A stretch of DNA of 64,000 bases from Stratiformator vulcanicus (GTDB lineage Bacteria > Planctomycetota > Planctomycetia > Planctomycetales > Planctomycetaceae): assembly GCF_007744515.1 (NCBI RefSeq), contig NZ_CP036268.1, positions 4,955,113-5,019,112 on the forward strand. The letters are read 5' to 3'. Position 1 is the stretch's first letter, and each line of letters begins with the position of its first letter. The translations under genes were made by a program, and so were the position numbers. This document shows, one piece after another, positions 16,522-25,840 of this stretch. The notes below the pieces were generated by a model, which saw nothing but the letters and a program-made list of their open reading frames with translations, did not search any database and was not told the origin of the DNA.

Positions 16522-17427
16522 ATGATGCTGCGGATCGTCACCCTTGGAATTGCGGCCGGGTTCCTCGCTATGTTTCTGGCATGCGGTGGGTCGGATCGGC
16601 CGCGGAGTGCGACGTTCCGCGAATCGACACCGGCGCCGCAGGTTCCGCCACCACAGGTCGCCTCGACCAATGAGAGTGCCCCCGTCGAATCGGCCCCCGC
16701 GGTAGAACCTTCGGCTCCTCAGCAGCCGAAGATGGGGAGCTACTCAGCCATGTCGATTGCGAAAGAGGCGGTCAAGAAGACCCTCAAAGCACCCTCGACC
16801 GCGGAGTTCCCCTCCCTGACATGGTCTACCGGCAACAAGCTGACCACCGATAGCGACGGTCGAATCTGGATCGAATCGTACGTCGATTCGCAGAACGGAT
16901 TCGGAGCACAAATCCGAACCGAATGGTCCGCCGTACTGCAACCGCTCAGCTCGACTCAAGCGAACATCCTGTTCCTGCAGGTCGGCGAGACCATCGTCGT
17001 CGACAAAATGTCGGCCTTGCTGGCTGAGAAGCAACGCGAGCTGGAAGTTGCAAGACTCGCGGCCAAGCGGGCTGAAGCCGAAGCGAAAGCGAAGGCGGAG
17101 CGGGAACGATTGGCGAAGATCGATCTGGAACAGGCTCGGCCCGCACTCAACGATGTCATCGCGTCGATCGATCCGCCGACGACCGCCAAGGACATTGATG
17201 CGGCGCGGCAGAAGCTGGAAGCGGTCGTCGAGGCTTACCCCGGCACCGGTTCGGCGGAACAGGCTGATGACGAGAGCAGTGCGTTGGGATCGCTACGAAC
17301 GGTCTTTCTCTACCTGAACGCTGGCAGCAAAGACAAAGCCGCCGACAAGCTGCGGGACGTGATCGAGCGGAAGCCGGGGACGATCGCCGCAAAGGCGGCC
17401 GAGAAGCTACTCGCCGACCTGCAGTAG
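16522..17427 (+). CDS. Lipoprotein encoded by the prophage (moron candidate)
   Basis: 301 residues. Signal peptide with lipobox: GIAAGFLAMFLAC then GGS, so the Cys would be lipidated. Residues 30-75 are Pro/Ala/Ser-rich linker, then a domain of about 100 residues (SIAKEAVKKTLKAPSTAEFPSLTWS, FLQVGETIVVDK) resembling small bacterial surface domains, then a charged coiled coil with LEVARLAAKRAEAEAKAKAER and helical repeats to the end. It is one of the few rightward genes; its 3' end overlaps the convergent gene at 17407 by 21 bp. It may change the lysogen's surface. Confidence 0.6.
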   Translation: MMLRIVTLGIAAGFLAMFLACGGSDRPRSATFRESTPAPQVPPPQVASTNESAPVESAPAVEPSAPQQPKMGSYSAMSIAKEAVKKTLKAPSTAEFPSLTWSTGNKLTTDSDGRIWIESYVDSQNGFGAQIRTEWSAVLQPLSSTQANILFLQVGETIVVDKMSALLAEKQRELEVARLAAKRAEAEAKAKAERERLAKIDLEQARPALNDVIASIDPPTTAKDIDAARQKLEAVVEAYPGTGSAEQADDESSALGSLRTVFLYLNAGSKDKAADKLRDVIERKPGTIAAKAAEKLLADLQ

Positions 17428-18867
17428 CTCCGACTGCGAAGCCGTCGGAGTCGCTGCCGCAGGCACATTGGGTCGAATGACCCCCAGGCGGCCGCGTTTT
17501 CCGAGCGGGCGATTGAGACGGTCGGCGATGGCGTGGGCGAGCTGCCATTCGGCGTCGCGGTGGACGTCGTCGATCACGATGACGGTGTCAGCGTGACAGA
17601 GCGGTTCGATCCGGCTCAATATGCCGCGGCGGTTGCCTTCGCCCTGGGGGCCGTCGATCAGGATCAGATCGTAGGGCGGACCCTCCAAGGGCGGACCTTG
17701 ATGCCGGACTTCGTACCAATCGCCCGCGAGCGGGCAGTGGAGCGCTCCGCTGTCGATGGCGACCTTGCGGTCCTGCTCGATCGCGAGGTGATCACGGACC
17801 CGGCCGCGGATCAGACGCGTCGACAGACCGCTGCCGAACTCGAGCGTCCGCATGTCGTGCCGCAGGAGGTCCCGCAGCGTATGCCACGAATCGAGGTCGA
17901 TCGACCAGCTCGGCGAGTGACCGAGACCGTGCCACCAATCGACCGCGGCATCGTATTCGGGGTCACCCGTCCGGCGGGCCCGTCCGTCCGCCTCATATCG
18001 GACGTAACCGGTTTCGGCGGCGAAGACGGCTTTCGGGTCGACCTCATCAGGCACGACGTGAGAGGCCCGCCGGCGTCCGCTGTTGTCACCGTGACCGACC
18101 GCCGAGTGCTTCGCGATATGCTGGGCGAGCGACGGATGATAGACGCGGCCTTCGAGGTGCAGCTCGCTGACGGCCATGCCGATCATCGTATCGACGTTCT
18201 TGATCGTTTTCGGGTCGGCCTTGCGGCGGGCCCGTTCGGCTTTCGATCCCCCCGCCCCGGTCCAGCCCCGACAGGTTTTCGAGTCGAGAATCCGCCGGAG
18301 CTGCCGCGGTTGAAAGACCAGGGCACACGCCCCCCACAGCGACGGCGTGCCGGTGCGATGACAGCCGACCGGTCGCTCTTCGGTTTTCACCTCGAAGCCG
18401 CCGCCCCCGCCTTCGCCGCCGCGACGAGCCGTGCGATTCGCGGCCTGCTCGGTGAGGTGGCGGCTGACGAGTTCGCCATCGGGGCGATAGACGCTCCACC
18501 GCTGGCTGTAGTGCTTCGCACAGTAGAGCGAGACGTAACCGACCCGCTCGCAGGGCCACAGGTCGGCTTCGAGAAACGTTCGCGACTGCGGATGGACGAC
18601 GGTGTCGTCCTGCACGATCAGGATCGCATCGGCATCCCCATCGAGCAGGTCGTCGGCGGTCTCGATCCAATTCCGGTAGCAACCGCGGGTCGTCTCACGT
18701 CGGACGATCGGCACGCCGAGGCGGTCGCACTCGGTCAGGTGGACCGCACAGCTCCCCGGTTCGGCGAACACGATCGGTTCGAACCCGGCGGACATTAAAC
18801 TCTCGACGGTCTTGATTAAGGTCGGAGAACGACGCGGGGCGGTGGTGACGCCGACTCGGAAATCCAT
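17407..18867 (-). CDS. Glycosyltransferase-methyltransferase fusion protein
   Basis: 486 residues from MDFRVGVTTAPRR. Residues about 1-180 look like a GT-A type glycosyltransferase (VQDDTVVHPQSR acting as a DxD-type metal site). A basic, Lys/Arg-rich middle part follows. Residues about 290-450 form a class I SAM-dependent methyltransferase: LEFGSGLSTRLI (motif I), DLILIDGPQGEG (motif IV) and VIVIDDVHRD. The C-terminus is made of the phage's own dispersed repeat (VPAAATPTASQS). It lies at the distal end of the tail module, so it may modify a virion or host-surface glycan. Upstream codons to 18969 lack family similarity. Confidence 0.65.
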   Translation of the reverse strand: MDFRVGVTTAPRRSPTLIKTVESLMSAGFEPIVFAEPGSCAVHLTECDRLGVPIVRRETTRGCYRNWIETADDLLDGDADAILIVQDDTVVHPQSRTFLEADLWPCERVGYVSLYCAKHYSQRWSVYRPDGELVSRHLTEQAANRTARRGGEGGGGGFEVKTEERPVGCHRTGTPSLWGACALVFQPRQLRRILDSKTCRGWTGAGGSKAERARRKADPKTIKNVDTMIGMAVSELHLEGRVYHPSLAQHIAKHSAVGHGDNSGRRRASHVVPDEVDPKAVFAAETGYVRYEADGRARRTGDPEYDAAVDWWHGLGHSPSWSIDLDSWHTLRDLLRHDMRTLEFGSGLSTRLIRGRVRDHLAIEQDRKVAIDSGALHCPLAGDWYEVRHQGPPLEGPPYDLILIDGPQGEGNRRGILSRIEPLCHADTVIVIDDVHRDAEWQLAHAIADRLNRPLGKRGRLGVIRPNVPAAATPTASQSELLQVGE

Positions 18868-18868
18868 C

Positions 18869-19063
18869 TTAATGGTCCTCGCGATTTCGCTGGTGGATAT
18901 AGAGGTGCTCGCGGTTCTTCTCGGCCGTGAACTCCGAGCGTTCGAGGCCGTCGCGGAACCCGGACTCACGGCCCGCCGTGTAGGCGAACGCGATCACCGC
19001 CGCGGCGACGGCGACGGCGATCAGGAATCTCGGGAGGGTGGCGTAGCGATCGAGGTCCGGCAT
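18869..19063 (-). CDS. Small single-pass membrane protein
   Basis: 64 residues: MPDLDRYATLPRF, one transmembrane helix LIAVAVAAAVIAFAYTAG, then a charged helical tail rich in Arg and Glu. It sits between the tail module and the glycosyltransferase gene with almost no spacing. A holin, spanin or tail-associated anchor is possible. Confidence 0.5.
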   Translation of the reverse strand: MPDLDRYATLPRFLIAVAVAAAVIAFAYTAGRESGFRDGLERSEFTAEKNREHLYIHQRNREDH

Positions 19064-20653
19064 TTAAGGCCCCGCGGACGGGGTGAGCGTGATGGTCGCG
19101 GGCCACGTGTAGTGCCAATAGCCGTCGCTCTGTTTGGTGAGGACGAGATCACCACCGGTCAGCAGAGCACATTTCTCCGCCTCATCCGCGTAGAGTGCTC
19201 GGTAGAGGGCGATCCAAGTGTTGCGGCTCGTTGAAATATCGAGTCGCAGCCAGCCCCACGGAGTGTCCCACAACCGCAGAGACCCAAACCGACAGTCGTC
19301 AGCCGGAGCGGCAAAATTCTCGGTGCCGCCGTGTATATCGTTGTCGGTCCACTCGCACCCCGATGAGTGACCGAGGCGGTGGTATTTGGTGTACGTCGCC
19401 GTGTCACCGGGTGTGCAGTCCCAAGTCGTGGTGCGGATGATGTCGATCGAGTCGATGTCCCAATACTGCGGCACGTCATCGCAGCCGCAGGCGGTGACCT
19501 TGGGGATGACGATCGCGGAGCTACTCGATCCGCTACTGGCAGAGCTACTCGAGCCGCTGCCGAGGGAGCCGCTGCCATCGGAGGCCGAGACCGATCCCTG
19601 GCTGTTCGAACCGCTCGCCGAAACCGAGGGTCCGCTGCCGGAGATCGAACCGGAACCGCTGCCCGATCCACCGCTCCCGGACCCGCCGGTTCCCGATCCC
19701 TGGGAGCCGCTTGCCGATGCGGTGCCGGACCCGCTGAGTGATCCGGTGCCGGAGGGCGAACCGGAGCCGGAGGCCGAACCGGACACACTCGGCACGACGG
19801 CGATGCCGTAGCTGTTGAGCACGAACAGATCGCCGCCGGTGCCGGGGGCAAATGAGACGAGCAGGTCGTCGGAGTAAGTGATGTCCTCCGGGGCGGCCGC
19901 AAAGATTCGATCTCCCGATAGGTCGACCGTCGAAGACACCTGCACGCCGGCCGCATCATTGAACAGGACCGAGACCGGCTGCAGCTCCCACACCCGCAGA
20001 TCACCGCTGCCGGTCGAGGCGCTGGCCGAACCCCCTTCGGACGTGCACCGCCCGAGCCGCACACCGCCACCATCAGAGCCACCGATCAGAGCGAGGGCCC
20101 ATCGTAAATCGACCCCGGCGGTCGATTGCCCGGAGCCGGGGTCCGGCTCGACCCACCACAGCTTGAGCGGCCCGGTGGTGCCGGTTTTGAAGTGGCGTGC
20201 GAGGTGGTCGCCCGTCGTGGCGGCACTCGCGACGTCGGTCACGGCCGCGTGGTCATCATCGTCATCGGTGACCTCGACCCGCACGAGGCTCGCCCCGATC
20301 ATCAAGACGCGACCGGTTTCGCCATTCGGGATTGATTCCAGAGCGATCGCCGGTGTCGCGAACGGGTCCCCCGTGTCGAGCGTCAGCAGGCCGGTCGGCG
20401 AGTCCTGCTCGAACCCGCCGTCAGCGGGGCCGAGAATCGACCCGGCAACGAGGCAGGCGTCGAACTGCTCAACATCCCGCCCCGTGTCATTCTCGACCAG
20501 CAACCAAACCCCATTCACCCCCCGCCCCTTCGACGCTGCCGCAGGCCCGGAAGCGGACCGTGTCCGCCTGCCCGCGCGGATCATGGCGTTCCAGGTCGAC
20601 GCGCGGAGGTCGATGCGATCGCCGGGCTGCAGGACGGGAAAGGGTTCGTTCAT
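19064..20653 (-). CDS. Distal tail/fibre-type protein with Ser/Gly-rich linker
   Basis: 529 residues from MNEPFPVLQPGDRID (ATG at 20653; a GTG directly before it overlaps the upstream stop). The N-terminal half looks structural (DVEQFDACLVAGSILG, IALESIPNGETGRVLMIGAS). Residues about 290-380 are almost only Ser, Gly, Ala and Thr, a flexible linker. A C-terminal domain with cysteines and aromatic residues follows (ACGCDDVPQYWDIDSIDI, GWLRLDIS). Position right after tape-measure and tail genes suggests a tip or fibre protein. No enzyme motif found. Confidence 0.6.
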   Translation of the reverse strand: MNEPFPVLQPGDRIDLRASTWNAMIRAGRRTRSASGPAAASKGRGVNGVWLLVENDTGRDVEQFDACLVAGSILGPADGGFEQDSPTGLLTLDTGDPFATPAIALESIPNGETGRVLMIGASLVRVEVTDDDDDHAAVTDVASAATTGDHLARHFKTGTTGPLKLWWVEPDPGSGQSTAGVDLRWALALIGGSDGGGVRLGRCTSEGGSASASTGSGDLRVWELQPVSVLFNDAAGVQVSSTVDLSGDRIFAAAPEDITYSDDLLVSFAPGTGGDLFVLNSYGIAVVPSVSGSASGSGSPSGTGSLSGSGTASASGSQGSGTGGSGSGGSGSGSGSISGSGPSVSASGSNSQGSVSASDGSGSLGSGSSSSASSGSSSSAIVIPKVTACGCDDVPQYWDIDSIDIIRTTTWDCTPGDTATYTKYHRLGHSSGCEWTDNDIHGGTENFAAPADDCRFGSLRLWDTPWGWLRLDISTSRNTWIALYRALYADEAEKCALLTGGDLVLTKQSDGYWHYTWPATITLTPSAGP

Positions 20654-20656
20654 CAC

Positions 20657-21490
20657 TCACGTCCCGATCCCGAGTGCGGCGAAGTCGCTGCGGAGGAAGA
20701 CGCGTTCGACGTAGGCGGCCACCGGCTGTGAAACCATGCGGCCGGAGGTCGCGTCTTTCGTCTTCTTGCCGCGGTAAACCCACAGATAGTCGTGGCCGCT
20801 CTTGGTGATGCCGGTGATGGAGCCGACCGTTAAATTGGTGGCGTTGTAAGAGACTTCGAAATTGAACGTGCCCGCGACTTCGGCATTGTTCCGGCTCTGA
20901 AAGCTGGCCCCGACGAACTTTAATTCGCCAAGCTCAAACCCCTTAAACGGGGCGTCGTTGACCGGAGCTTCGGAGGCGATGAGGCTGAGCGTGCGGTAAT
21001 AACCGGAAGGGATCGTTGAGACATTAAAAATATGCGACTCTTTATAGACCGGCGTGGCGACCGGTACGTCGACCCCTTCGGCTTCGCCCTCCTCGTCGAC
21101 CCCGATCAAGCCGTTAAAGTCGGGGGCGGTTTCACCCGGTGCGGCGTACGTGTTGACGGTCGCGTGCGAGACATGCCGCTTCACCGTCGTGGTGCCGATA
21201 TCGATGCTGATATCGGGCGTCGTGCTGCCGTAGTCGCGGGCGGGCTGTTTCTCGCGGGGCTTGACGGTGCCGTAGCTGGCAGTGGCACCCCAGGTGCCGC
21301 GGGCCATCCATTCCACGTCGACCTTCTGCAGTAACGCTCCGCCGAACACGTCGGGGACGGCGGCGTCGAGGGCGGCGGCGACGTCGACTTCGCTTTCGGA
21401 GCCGGTGACGGTGTAGTACCGCTCGTAGGTGCCGTCCGGTCCGAAGCTGATGCGTCGGCCCGACCATCCGGCGACGACGTTGATGGCCAT
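20657..21490 (-). CDS. Tail protein following the tape measure
   Basis: 277 residues beginning MAINVVAGWSGRRIS. Beta-rich composition throughout, with no signal peptide or transmembrane segment. Its place directly after the tape-measure gene is that of a distal tail or tail-hub protein in siphoviruses. It is separated from its neighbours by 3 and 13 bases. The specific role is inferred from order only. Confidence 0.6.
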   Translation of the reverse strand: MAINVVAGWSGRRISFGPDGTYERYYTVTGSESEVDVAAALDAAVPDVFGGALLQKVDVEWMARGTWGATASYGTVKPREKQPARDYGSTTPDISIDIGTTTVKRHVSHATVNTYAAPGETAPDFNGLIGVDEEGEAEGVDVPVATPVYKESHIFNVSTIPSGYYRTLSLIASEAPVNDAPFKGFELGELKFVGASFQSRNNAEVAGTFNFEVSYNATNLTVGSITGITKSGHDYLWVYRGKKTKDATSGRMVSQPVAAYVERVFLRSDFAALGIGT

Positions 21491-21503
21491 ACCCTGCCCG
21501 TGT

Positions 21504-23774
21504 TTAACCCGCCCTCAGTCCTCCATCCTGTATGCCTCGATCGATCCGGCCGAGCAGTTGATTGCTGCGATCGATCTTCTTGGCGACGTCGTCCCCGCCG
21601 ACGCCGAGCAGGGCCGCGCCGGAGGCACTGAACGTGCCGGTCCCGGCGTTCGTGATTCCGGTGGCAAGCGTTGCGGCTTCTACGGCTGCGTTCTTCGGCC
21701 GTTCGGCGACTACTGGCTTCGGTGCGACTACTGGCTTCGGTGCTTCTGCGGGCTTCGGGGCTTCTGCGGGCTTCGGGGCTTCAATCGGCTTTCGATTGCG
21801 GAACTCGACATCGGCGATCACGCGGTTGAGATCGGCCTGGGCCTTTTCAATCTCGTCGGTCAACGCCTTTTGACGTTTCAGTCGATCAGCCTCGATCTCT
21901 TCGAGTTGGCGAGCCGCTTTTTCCTCCCGCCGCTTGGCGTTGCTTTGGTCATCCTGCCCCTGCCGACCGCTGCGTCGAACCGACGTTGCCTTGATGACAC
22001 GAGCCGCATCGGCACTGCGTCCCTGTGATCGCAGGAATCGGCTGAGAATCGTCCCAGCCATCTTCATGGCGTTAATGAGGCGCGGGACCAGCAGTGTCGT
22101 GAACTTCACCCAGATCGACGTGAGCTTCGCGACGACCCACTCCCACGCCCCGACCAGAAAGTTTGTTACGTCCTTCCAGCTGGTACTGAGGACTCGCACT
22201 CCGATCGATCGAAAATAGGACTGAAAATTGATCCAGATCGACTTGAGACTCGCGACACCCGCCGTCCACGCGAGCTTCACCGCCGCCCAGAATATCTGCA
22301 GCATCCCTTTGAAGTCGCCAGCCGCAAACGCGTTCTTAATTCCTTCGAGAACCTTCTTGACCGTCGACAACAGTGGGCCGAATTTCTCGCCCAGCCAGTC
22401 GAGGGCCCTTCCGCCGATTTCGGTCTGAGTTAAGAAGTACCCTCCCAGTCCGACAACCGCCGAACCGAGCAAGCCGACACCGGCGATGACGAGGCCGATC
22501 GGGGAGAGCAGAAACGTGACCGCACCGGCTACTAGCCCGATCGTTGCTGTGGCTCCCGCGGCCATCGCGCCGACAGTGAACAGGGCCACTCCCAACCCAA
22601 AAACAATCGGGACCGCGGCCGCAACCCCGATGACAATCCCGCGATTCCGTTCAACAAATTCGGCGATCTGACCGCTGGCCCGACCCAGCCATTCGGCGAC
22701 CTTCTGCACGGACGGAGCCAGCACGTCCCCAACCGCGATCGCTGTTCCTTCGGCGGCTGAGAGCAGCTTTCGCCACGCACCGCCGATGCCAGACTCCATC
22801 TCGGCCGCCGTTTTCGCCGCGGCCCCGGAAGACTGTTCGAGGGCGTCCATCAGCTCGCGGGCGTCGGCGGCGTTCTTGCCGATCGAACTCGCCGCGGTGA
22901 TGCCGAGCAGGCCGAACGCTTCATTAAATTTCGCGGCCCGGTCGGCACTGCCGAGATCGGCGGTCGCGGCGTTGATTTCGCTCAGAACGTCGATCAGGGG
23001 GCGAGCATTGCCTTCGGCGTCCTTCGTGGCGACGCCGAACACCTGCTGAAACTTCTCACTCTCGGCGGCACTGAGCGTGAGCAGACGCCGCACAGCGGTA
23101 CCGGCGGCGGACCCCTGAATGCCGACGTTGCCGAGTGCCCCGAGAATCGCGAGCGTCTCATCGAGACTCATGTTCGCATCGGCGGCCACGGGTCCGGCGT
23201 AGCTGAGGGCATCGCCGAGACCTTCGACCGTGTTGAAACTCTTGTTCGCCGCGGTGGCGAGACTGTCGGCGACTTTGGTGGCGTCCTCGGCTTCGAGACC
23301 GAACTGCCGGATCGTCGCGGCCATGATTCCGGAGGACTGCGTGGCATCGGTCCCGGTCGCCTTCGACAGGTCCAGCACCGCCCCGGTCATCCGCTCGATC
23401 TGTGCCGGCGAAAACCCGGCCCGGCCGAGTTCGGTCATCAGGTTCGCAACCTCGCTCGCCGTGAACGACGTGGTGCGACCGAGTTCCTTGGCCTTGTCCC
23501 GCAGCGAATCGAACTCCTCGCCGGTCGCGCCGGTGACGGCTCCCACCTGTCGGATCGCATCATCGAACGACGTGAAAATTCGCATCGGGTACGCGAGAGC
23601 CGCCCCTCCGGCCGCCCCCAGCCCGAGCAGCTTCCCGCCCATGCCCCGCATCGACTGACCGAACTGTCCGATCTGCCGCTTCATCGCTTTGAGGCCGCGG
23701 GTGACGGCGGAGCGGTCGAAGAACGCTTTCACGTACGCCCGGCCTGCTTCGATCCCGCGTTTCTTTCCGGCCAT
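21504..23774 (-). CDS. Phage tail tape measure protein (TP901 type)
   Basis: 756 residues. N-terminal tape-measure domain: VGAVTGATGEEFDSLRDKAKELG, TTSFTASEVANLMTELGRAG, GIMAATIRQFGLEAEDA, all typical of the TP901 family. Hydrophobic helices occupy residues about 370-470. The C-terminal part has charged coiled coil and a short tandem repeat EAPKPAEAPKPAEAPKPVV. By the usual rule of about 1.5 A per residue the tail would be roughly 110 nm; that is a rule of thumb only. Confidence 0.9.
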   Translation of the reverse strand: MAGKKRGIEAGRAYVKAFFDRSAVTRGLKAMKRQIGQFGQSMRGMGGKLLGLGAAGGAALAYPMRIFTSFDDAIRQVGAVTGATGEEFDSLRDKAKELGRTTSFTASEVANLMTELGRAGFSPAQIERMTGAVLDLSKATGTDATQSSGIMAATIRQFGLEAEDATKVADSLATAANKSFNTVEGLGDALSYAGPVAADANMSLDETLAILGALGNVGIQGSAAGTAVRRLLTLSAAESEKFQQVFGVATKDAEGNARPLIDVLSEINAATADLGSADRAAKFNEAFGLLGITAASSIGKNAADARELMDALEQSSGAAAKTAAEMESGIGGAWRKLLSAAEGTAIAVGDVLAPSVQKVAEWLGRASGQIAEFVERNRGIVIGVAAAVPIVFGLGVALFTVGAMAAGATATIGLVAGAVTFLLSPIGLVIAGVGLLGSAVVGLGGYFLTQTEIGGRALDWLGEKFGPLLSTVKKVLEGIKNAFAAGDFKGMLQIFWAAVKLAWTAGVASLKSIWINFQSYFRSIGVRVLSTSWKDVTNFLVGAWEWVVAKLTSIWVKFTTLLVPRLINAMKMAGTILSRFLRSQGRSADAARVIKATSVRRSGRQGQDDQSNAKRREEKAARQLEEIEADRLKRQKALTDEIEKAQADLNRVIADVEFRNRKPIEAPKPAEAPKPAEAPKPVVAPKPVVAERPKNAAVEAATLATGITNAGTGTFSASGAALLGVGGDDVAKKIDRSNQLLGRIDRGIQDGGLRAG

Positions 23775-23795
23775 CGTTGTCTCCCATCTGCGGGG

Positions 23796-24443
23796 TCACT
23801 GGCCCCGGCAAAAGATCGCGGCGACGTCGAACAGGTTGTCGGCGGTGATCTCGATCGAGCCGGTCGACTCGGCCCCCAACCCGCCGGTCGGGTCGAATGC
23901 GGCCGCAGGTTTGCGATGTTCACGATCGACCTGCAGGTTGAACGTGAGGGCCATCAGCTCCGCCGTGCGGGCCCAATCGTGTTTGCGGCGGGAATCGGCC
24001 AGCGCGACCAATTCTCCGTACGTCAGCGGACCGGGATCGACGCCGACCAGACCGGCGAGGGCGTATATGTCGCCCCACAGATCGGCGGCGGTCAGTTCCC
24101 GCTCAACGTCCCCCTTCGGTTCACCGGGGGATAGCTTCGGACTGGCGAAGAACGCCGCGAGCTCGGCGAGCAATTCGTCGGCGAGGTCGGACGGCGAGAC
24201 GGTCCAGCCCCACAGTCGACCGCGGAGCAACCGCCCGAACTCCCTGTCGGACACGGAGTGTCTTTGTGCCTCCGGCAGCAGCAACGCGTAGGCGGCGTCG
24301 ACGAGGGCGGCTCGGCTGCCGGGGAGCGATTGCGTGAGGCCGAGTTGCATCACGTCGACACCGGCGAGGTCCCGCATTCGCACCGCCGCCGCGACATCGA
24401 GCCGGTGAGACCAAAGCCGCCCACGCCGATCCCTCAGTAACAT
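23796..24443 (-). CDS. Probable tail assembly protein upstream of the tape measure
   Basis: 215 residues. Mostly helical, basic N-terminus (MLLRDRRGRLWSHRLDVAAA), with SPSDLADELLAELAAFF and LTYGELVALADSRRKHDWAR in the middle. It lies between the tail tube gene and the tape-measure gene, where tail assembly chaperones sit. There is no ribosomal frameshift signal that I can point to, so the chaperone idea rests on position. Confidence 0.5.
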   Translation of the reverse strand: MLLRDRRGRLWSHRLDVAAAVRMRDLAGVDVMQLGLTQSLPGSRAALVDAAYALLLPEAQRHSVSDREFGRLLRGRLWGWTVSPSDLADELLAELAAFFASPKLSPGEPKGDVERELTAADLWGDIYALAGLVGVDPGPLTYGELVALADSRRKHDWARTAELMALTFNLQVDREHRKPAAAFDPTGGLGAESTGSIEITADNLFDVAAIFCRGQ

Positions 24444-24446
24444 TCG

Positions 24447-24641
24447 TTACTCTGTGCCTGCGGCAGCGGCTTGCTCATCGTCATCTTCCACCTCCGCGGG
24501 CGAGGGGGTGACGGGGGGAGCGGGAGAGGCGGGCGGTCCGGCGACGGCTCGCTGTTCGATCTCTTCGGCCGTGTGGACATTGAGTTTGACTTCCTTGACG
24601 CCGTCGGCGGTCCGCACGCGGTGGGTCTGAATGTTTGACAT
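24447..24641 (-). CDS. Small phage protein, acidic Ala-rich end made of repeat
   Basis: 64 residues, MSNIQTHRVRTADGVK, then an acidic low-complexity tail. The last residues are encoded by the phage's dispersed GTGCCTGCGGCAGC repeat (24454-24467). It may be the first part of a tail assembly chaperone pair with the next gene, but no evidence for frameshifting is visible. Confidence 0.45.
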   Translation of the reverse strand: MSNIQTHRVRTADGVKEVKLNVHTAEEIEQRAVAGPPASPAPPVTPSPAEVEDDDEQAAAAGTE

Positions 24642-24741
24642 GTCGGGGCCTGTGTCTAGGGTCTAGCGGCCAGAGGCCAGTGGATAACCAAGTCGACCGC
24701 GAAGCCGTCGACGACTGCTGCCGCAGGCACGGACGACGGCG

Positions 24742-25191
24742 TCACGCCGTCACGGTGGCGAAGCTGGGGGCGAAGGAGCTGTCGGCGGCGAGTTTGAGGG
24801 TGACCGACATTTCCTGCGTCTCGCCCTGGGCACCACCGAACGGGAACCCGAACACGACGAAGTCTCCCGTAAAGACCTCCTCGTCGACCGTGGTGATGGC
24901 ACCGCTGGCGAGGGCGATCCCGATCGGTGTTCCCGCAAGAGCTGACGCTCGGAGGGCGTTGTAGAAGGCGTGATTGACCTTGCGGTTGATGTTGAGCGTG
25001 AGGGGGGCATCGAGCAGCCCCTGCATGTATCGCTTCCAGATCGACGACTCATCCTCGACGACCGCTTCGTCGGCGGAGAGATCGAGCTGCGGGTTCTTCG
25101 TGATCTCGGTGGCGGTCCAGGTGCCCTGCCCCGCGCCGGCGGCGTCGTAATAGGTTTTGCACCGCCTGCCGGTCTTATAGCCGCCCGCCAT
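24742..25191 (-). CDS. Major tail (tube) protein
   Basis: 149 residues: MAGGYKTGRRCKTYYDAAG, then NPQLDLSADEAVVEDESS, and GDFVVFGFPFGGAQGE near the end. Size, beta-rich content and place after the tail completion genes and before the tape measure fit the siphovirus tail tube. The 100-bp gap to its left carries two kinds of the phage repeat. Confidence 0.65.
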   Translation of the reverse strand: MAGGYKTGRRCKTYYDAAGAGQGTWTATEITKNPQLDLSADEAVVEDESSIWKRYMQGLLDAPLTLNINRKVNHAFYNALRASALAGTPIGIALASGAITTVDEEVFTGDFVVFGFPFGGAQGETQEMSVTLKLAADSSFAPSFATVTA

Positions 25192-25195
25192 TGTC

Positions 25196-25783
25196 TCACC
25201 TCATCGAGTTCCGCCACTGCGCGAGGTGGCCGAGGTTCTTTTCATGCGCGGGAACCATGTACGGCCTTTGACCGACCGCAACAGTCCGCTTCCTTGTCCG
25301 GCTGTATGCCGATGGCCCCCGTTTCCGGCTGATACGAGCCCAACCCTCCCCCCAGATATCCTCCCCTTTCGTGAATCGCCCACCGGCCCCGCGCCCGGCT
25401 GCGGTGCGCCCGACTTTCACCCGGCCGTACCTTTCAACGATCCGCATCATCCCGCCATCTTCGAGGGCCTCTGGCACCGTGCCCTTGATCGGTTTCCCGT
25501 CGCCGCCGGGGTGTGTTGATCGGAACCGCATCGGCCCGATCGTCACGCTTTGATCGCGAGCATCGAACGCAAAGAAAATAAACCGCTTGAGCGTGCCGAC
25601 GTGCGAACTCGGCGGCTGGCCCGGCTGCGATGGCGTCTTGCGCTTGCGGATCGACGACTTCGACGATCGCCGCACAAAGGCACCGAACCGCGACAGGATG
25701 CGGCGTGCGGCCCTGTCGAGCGACGACGTGACCTTCTTGTCGAAGAACCGATTCTTAATAAACTTGATATCAATATCAGCCAC
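25196..25783 (-). CDS. Minor tail/tail-completion protein (HK97 gp10-like)
   Basis: 195 residues, strongly basic. The N-terminal SSLDRAARRILSRFGAFVRR, the SSHVGTLKRFIFFAF line and the conserved ending GQRPYMVPAHEKNL match the pattern of HK97 gp10-type proteins that join tail to head. It lies four bases upstream of the tail tube gene. Confidence 0.65.
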   Translation of the reverse strand: MADIDIKFIKNRFFDKKVTSSLDRAARRILSRFGAFVRRSSKSSIRKRKTPSQPGQPPSSHVGTLKRFIFFAFDARDQSVTIGPMRFRSTHPGGDGKPIKGTVPEALEDGGMMRIVERYGRVKVGRTAAGRGAGGRFTKGEDIWGEGWARISRKRGPSAYSRTRKRTVAVGQRPYMVPAHEKNLGHLAQWRNSMR

Positions 25784-25800
25784 GGAGGGCCCTCCGATTG

Positions 25801-25840
25801 TGCCTGCGGCCCCACTTCGTGGGTTTGTGCCTGCGGCAGC
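25801..25840. repeat. Composite phage hairpin repeat
   Basis: Two GCCTGCGG-type units around CCCACTTCGTGGG, ending TGTGCCTGCGGCAGC. This is the clearest intergenic copy of a family dispersed only within the prophage. Confidence 0.75.

Noticed and set aside
17533-18798. 421-codon rightward frame
   Set aside because: It is antisense to the glycosyltransferase-methyltransferase gene, with no domain and a shadow-like composition.
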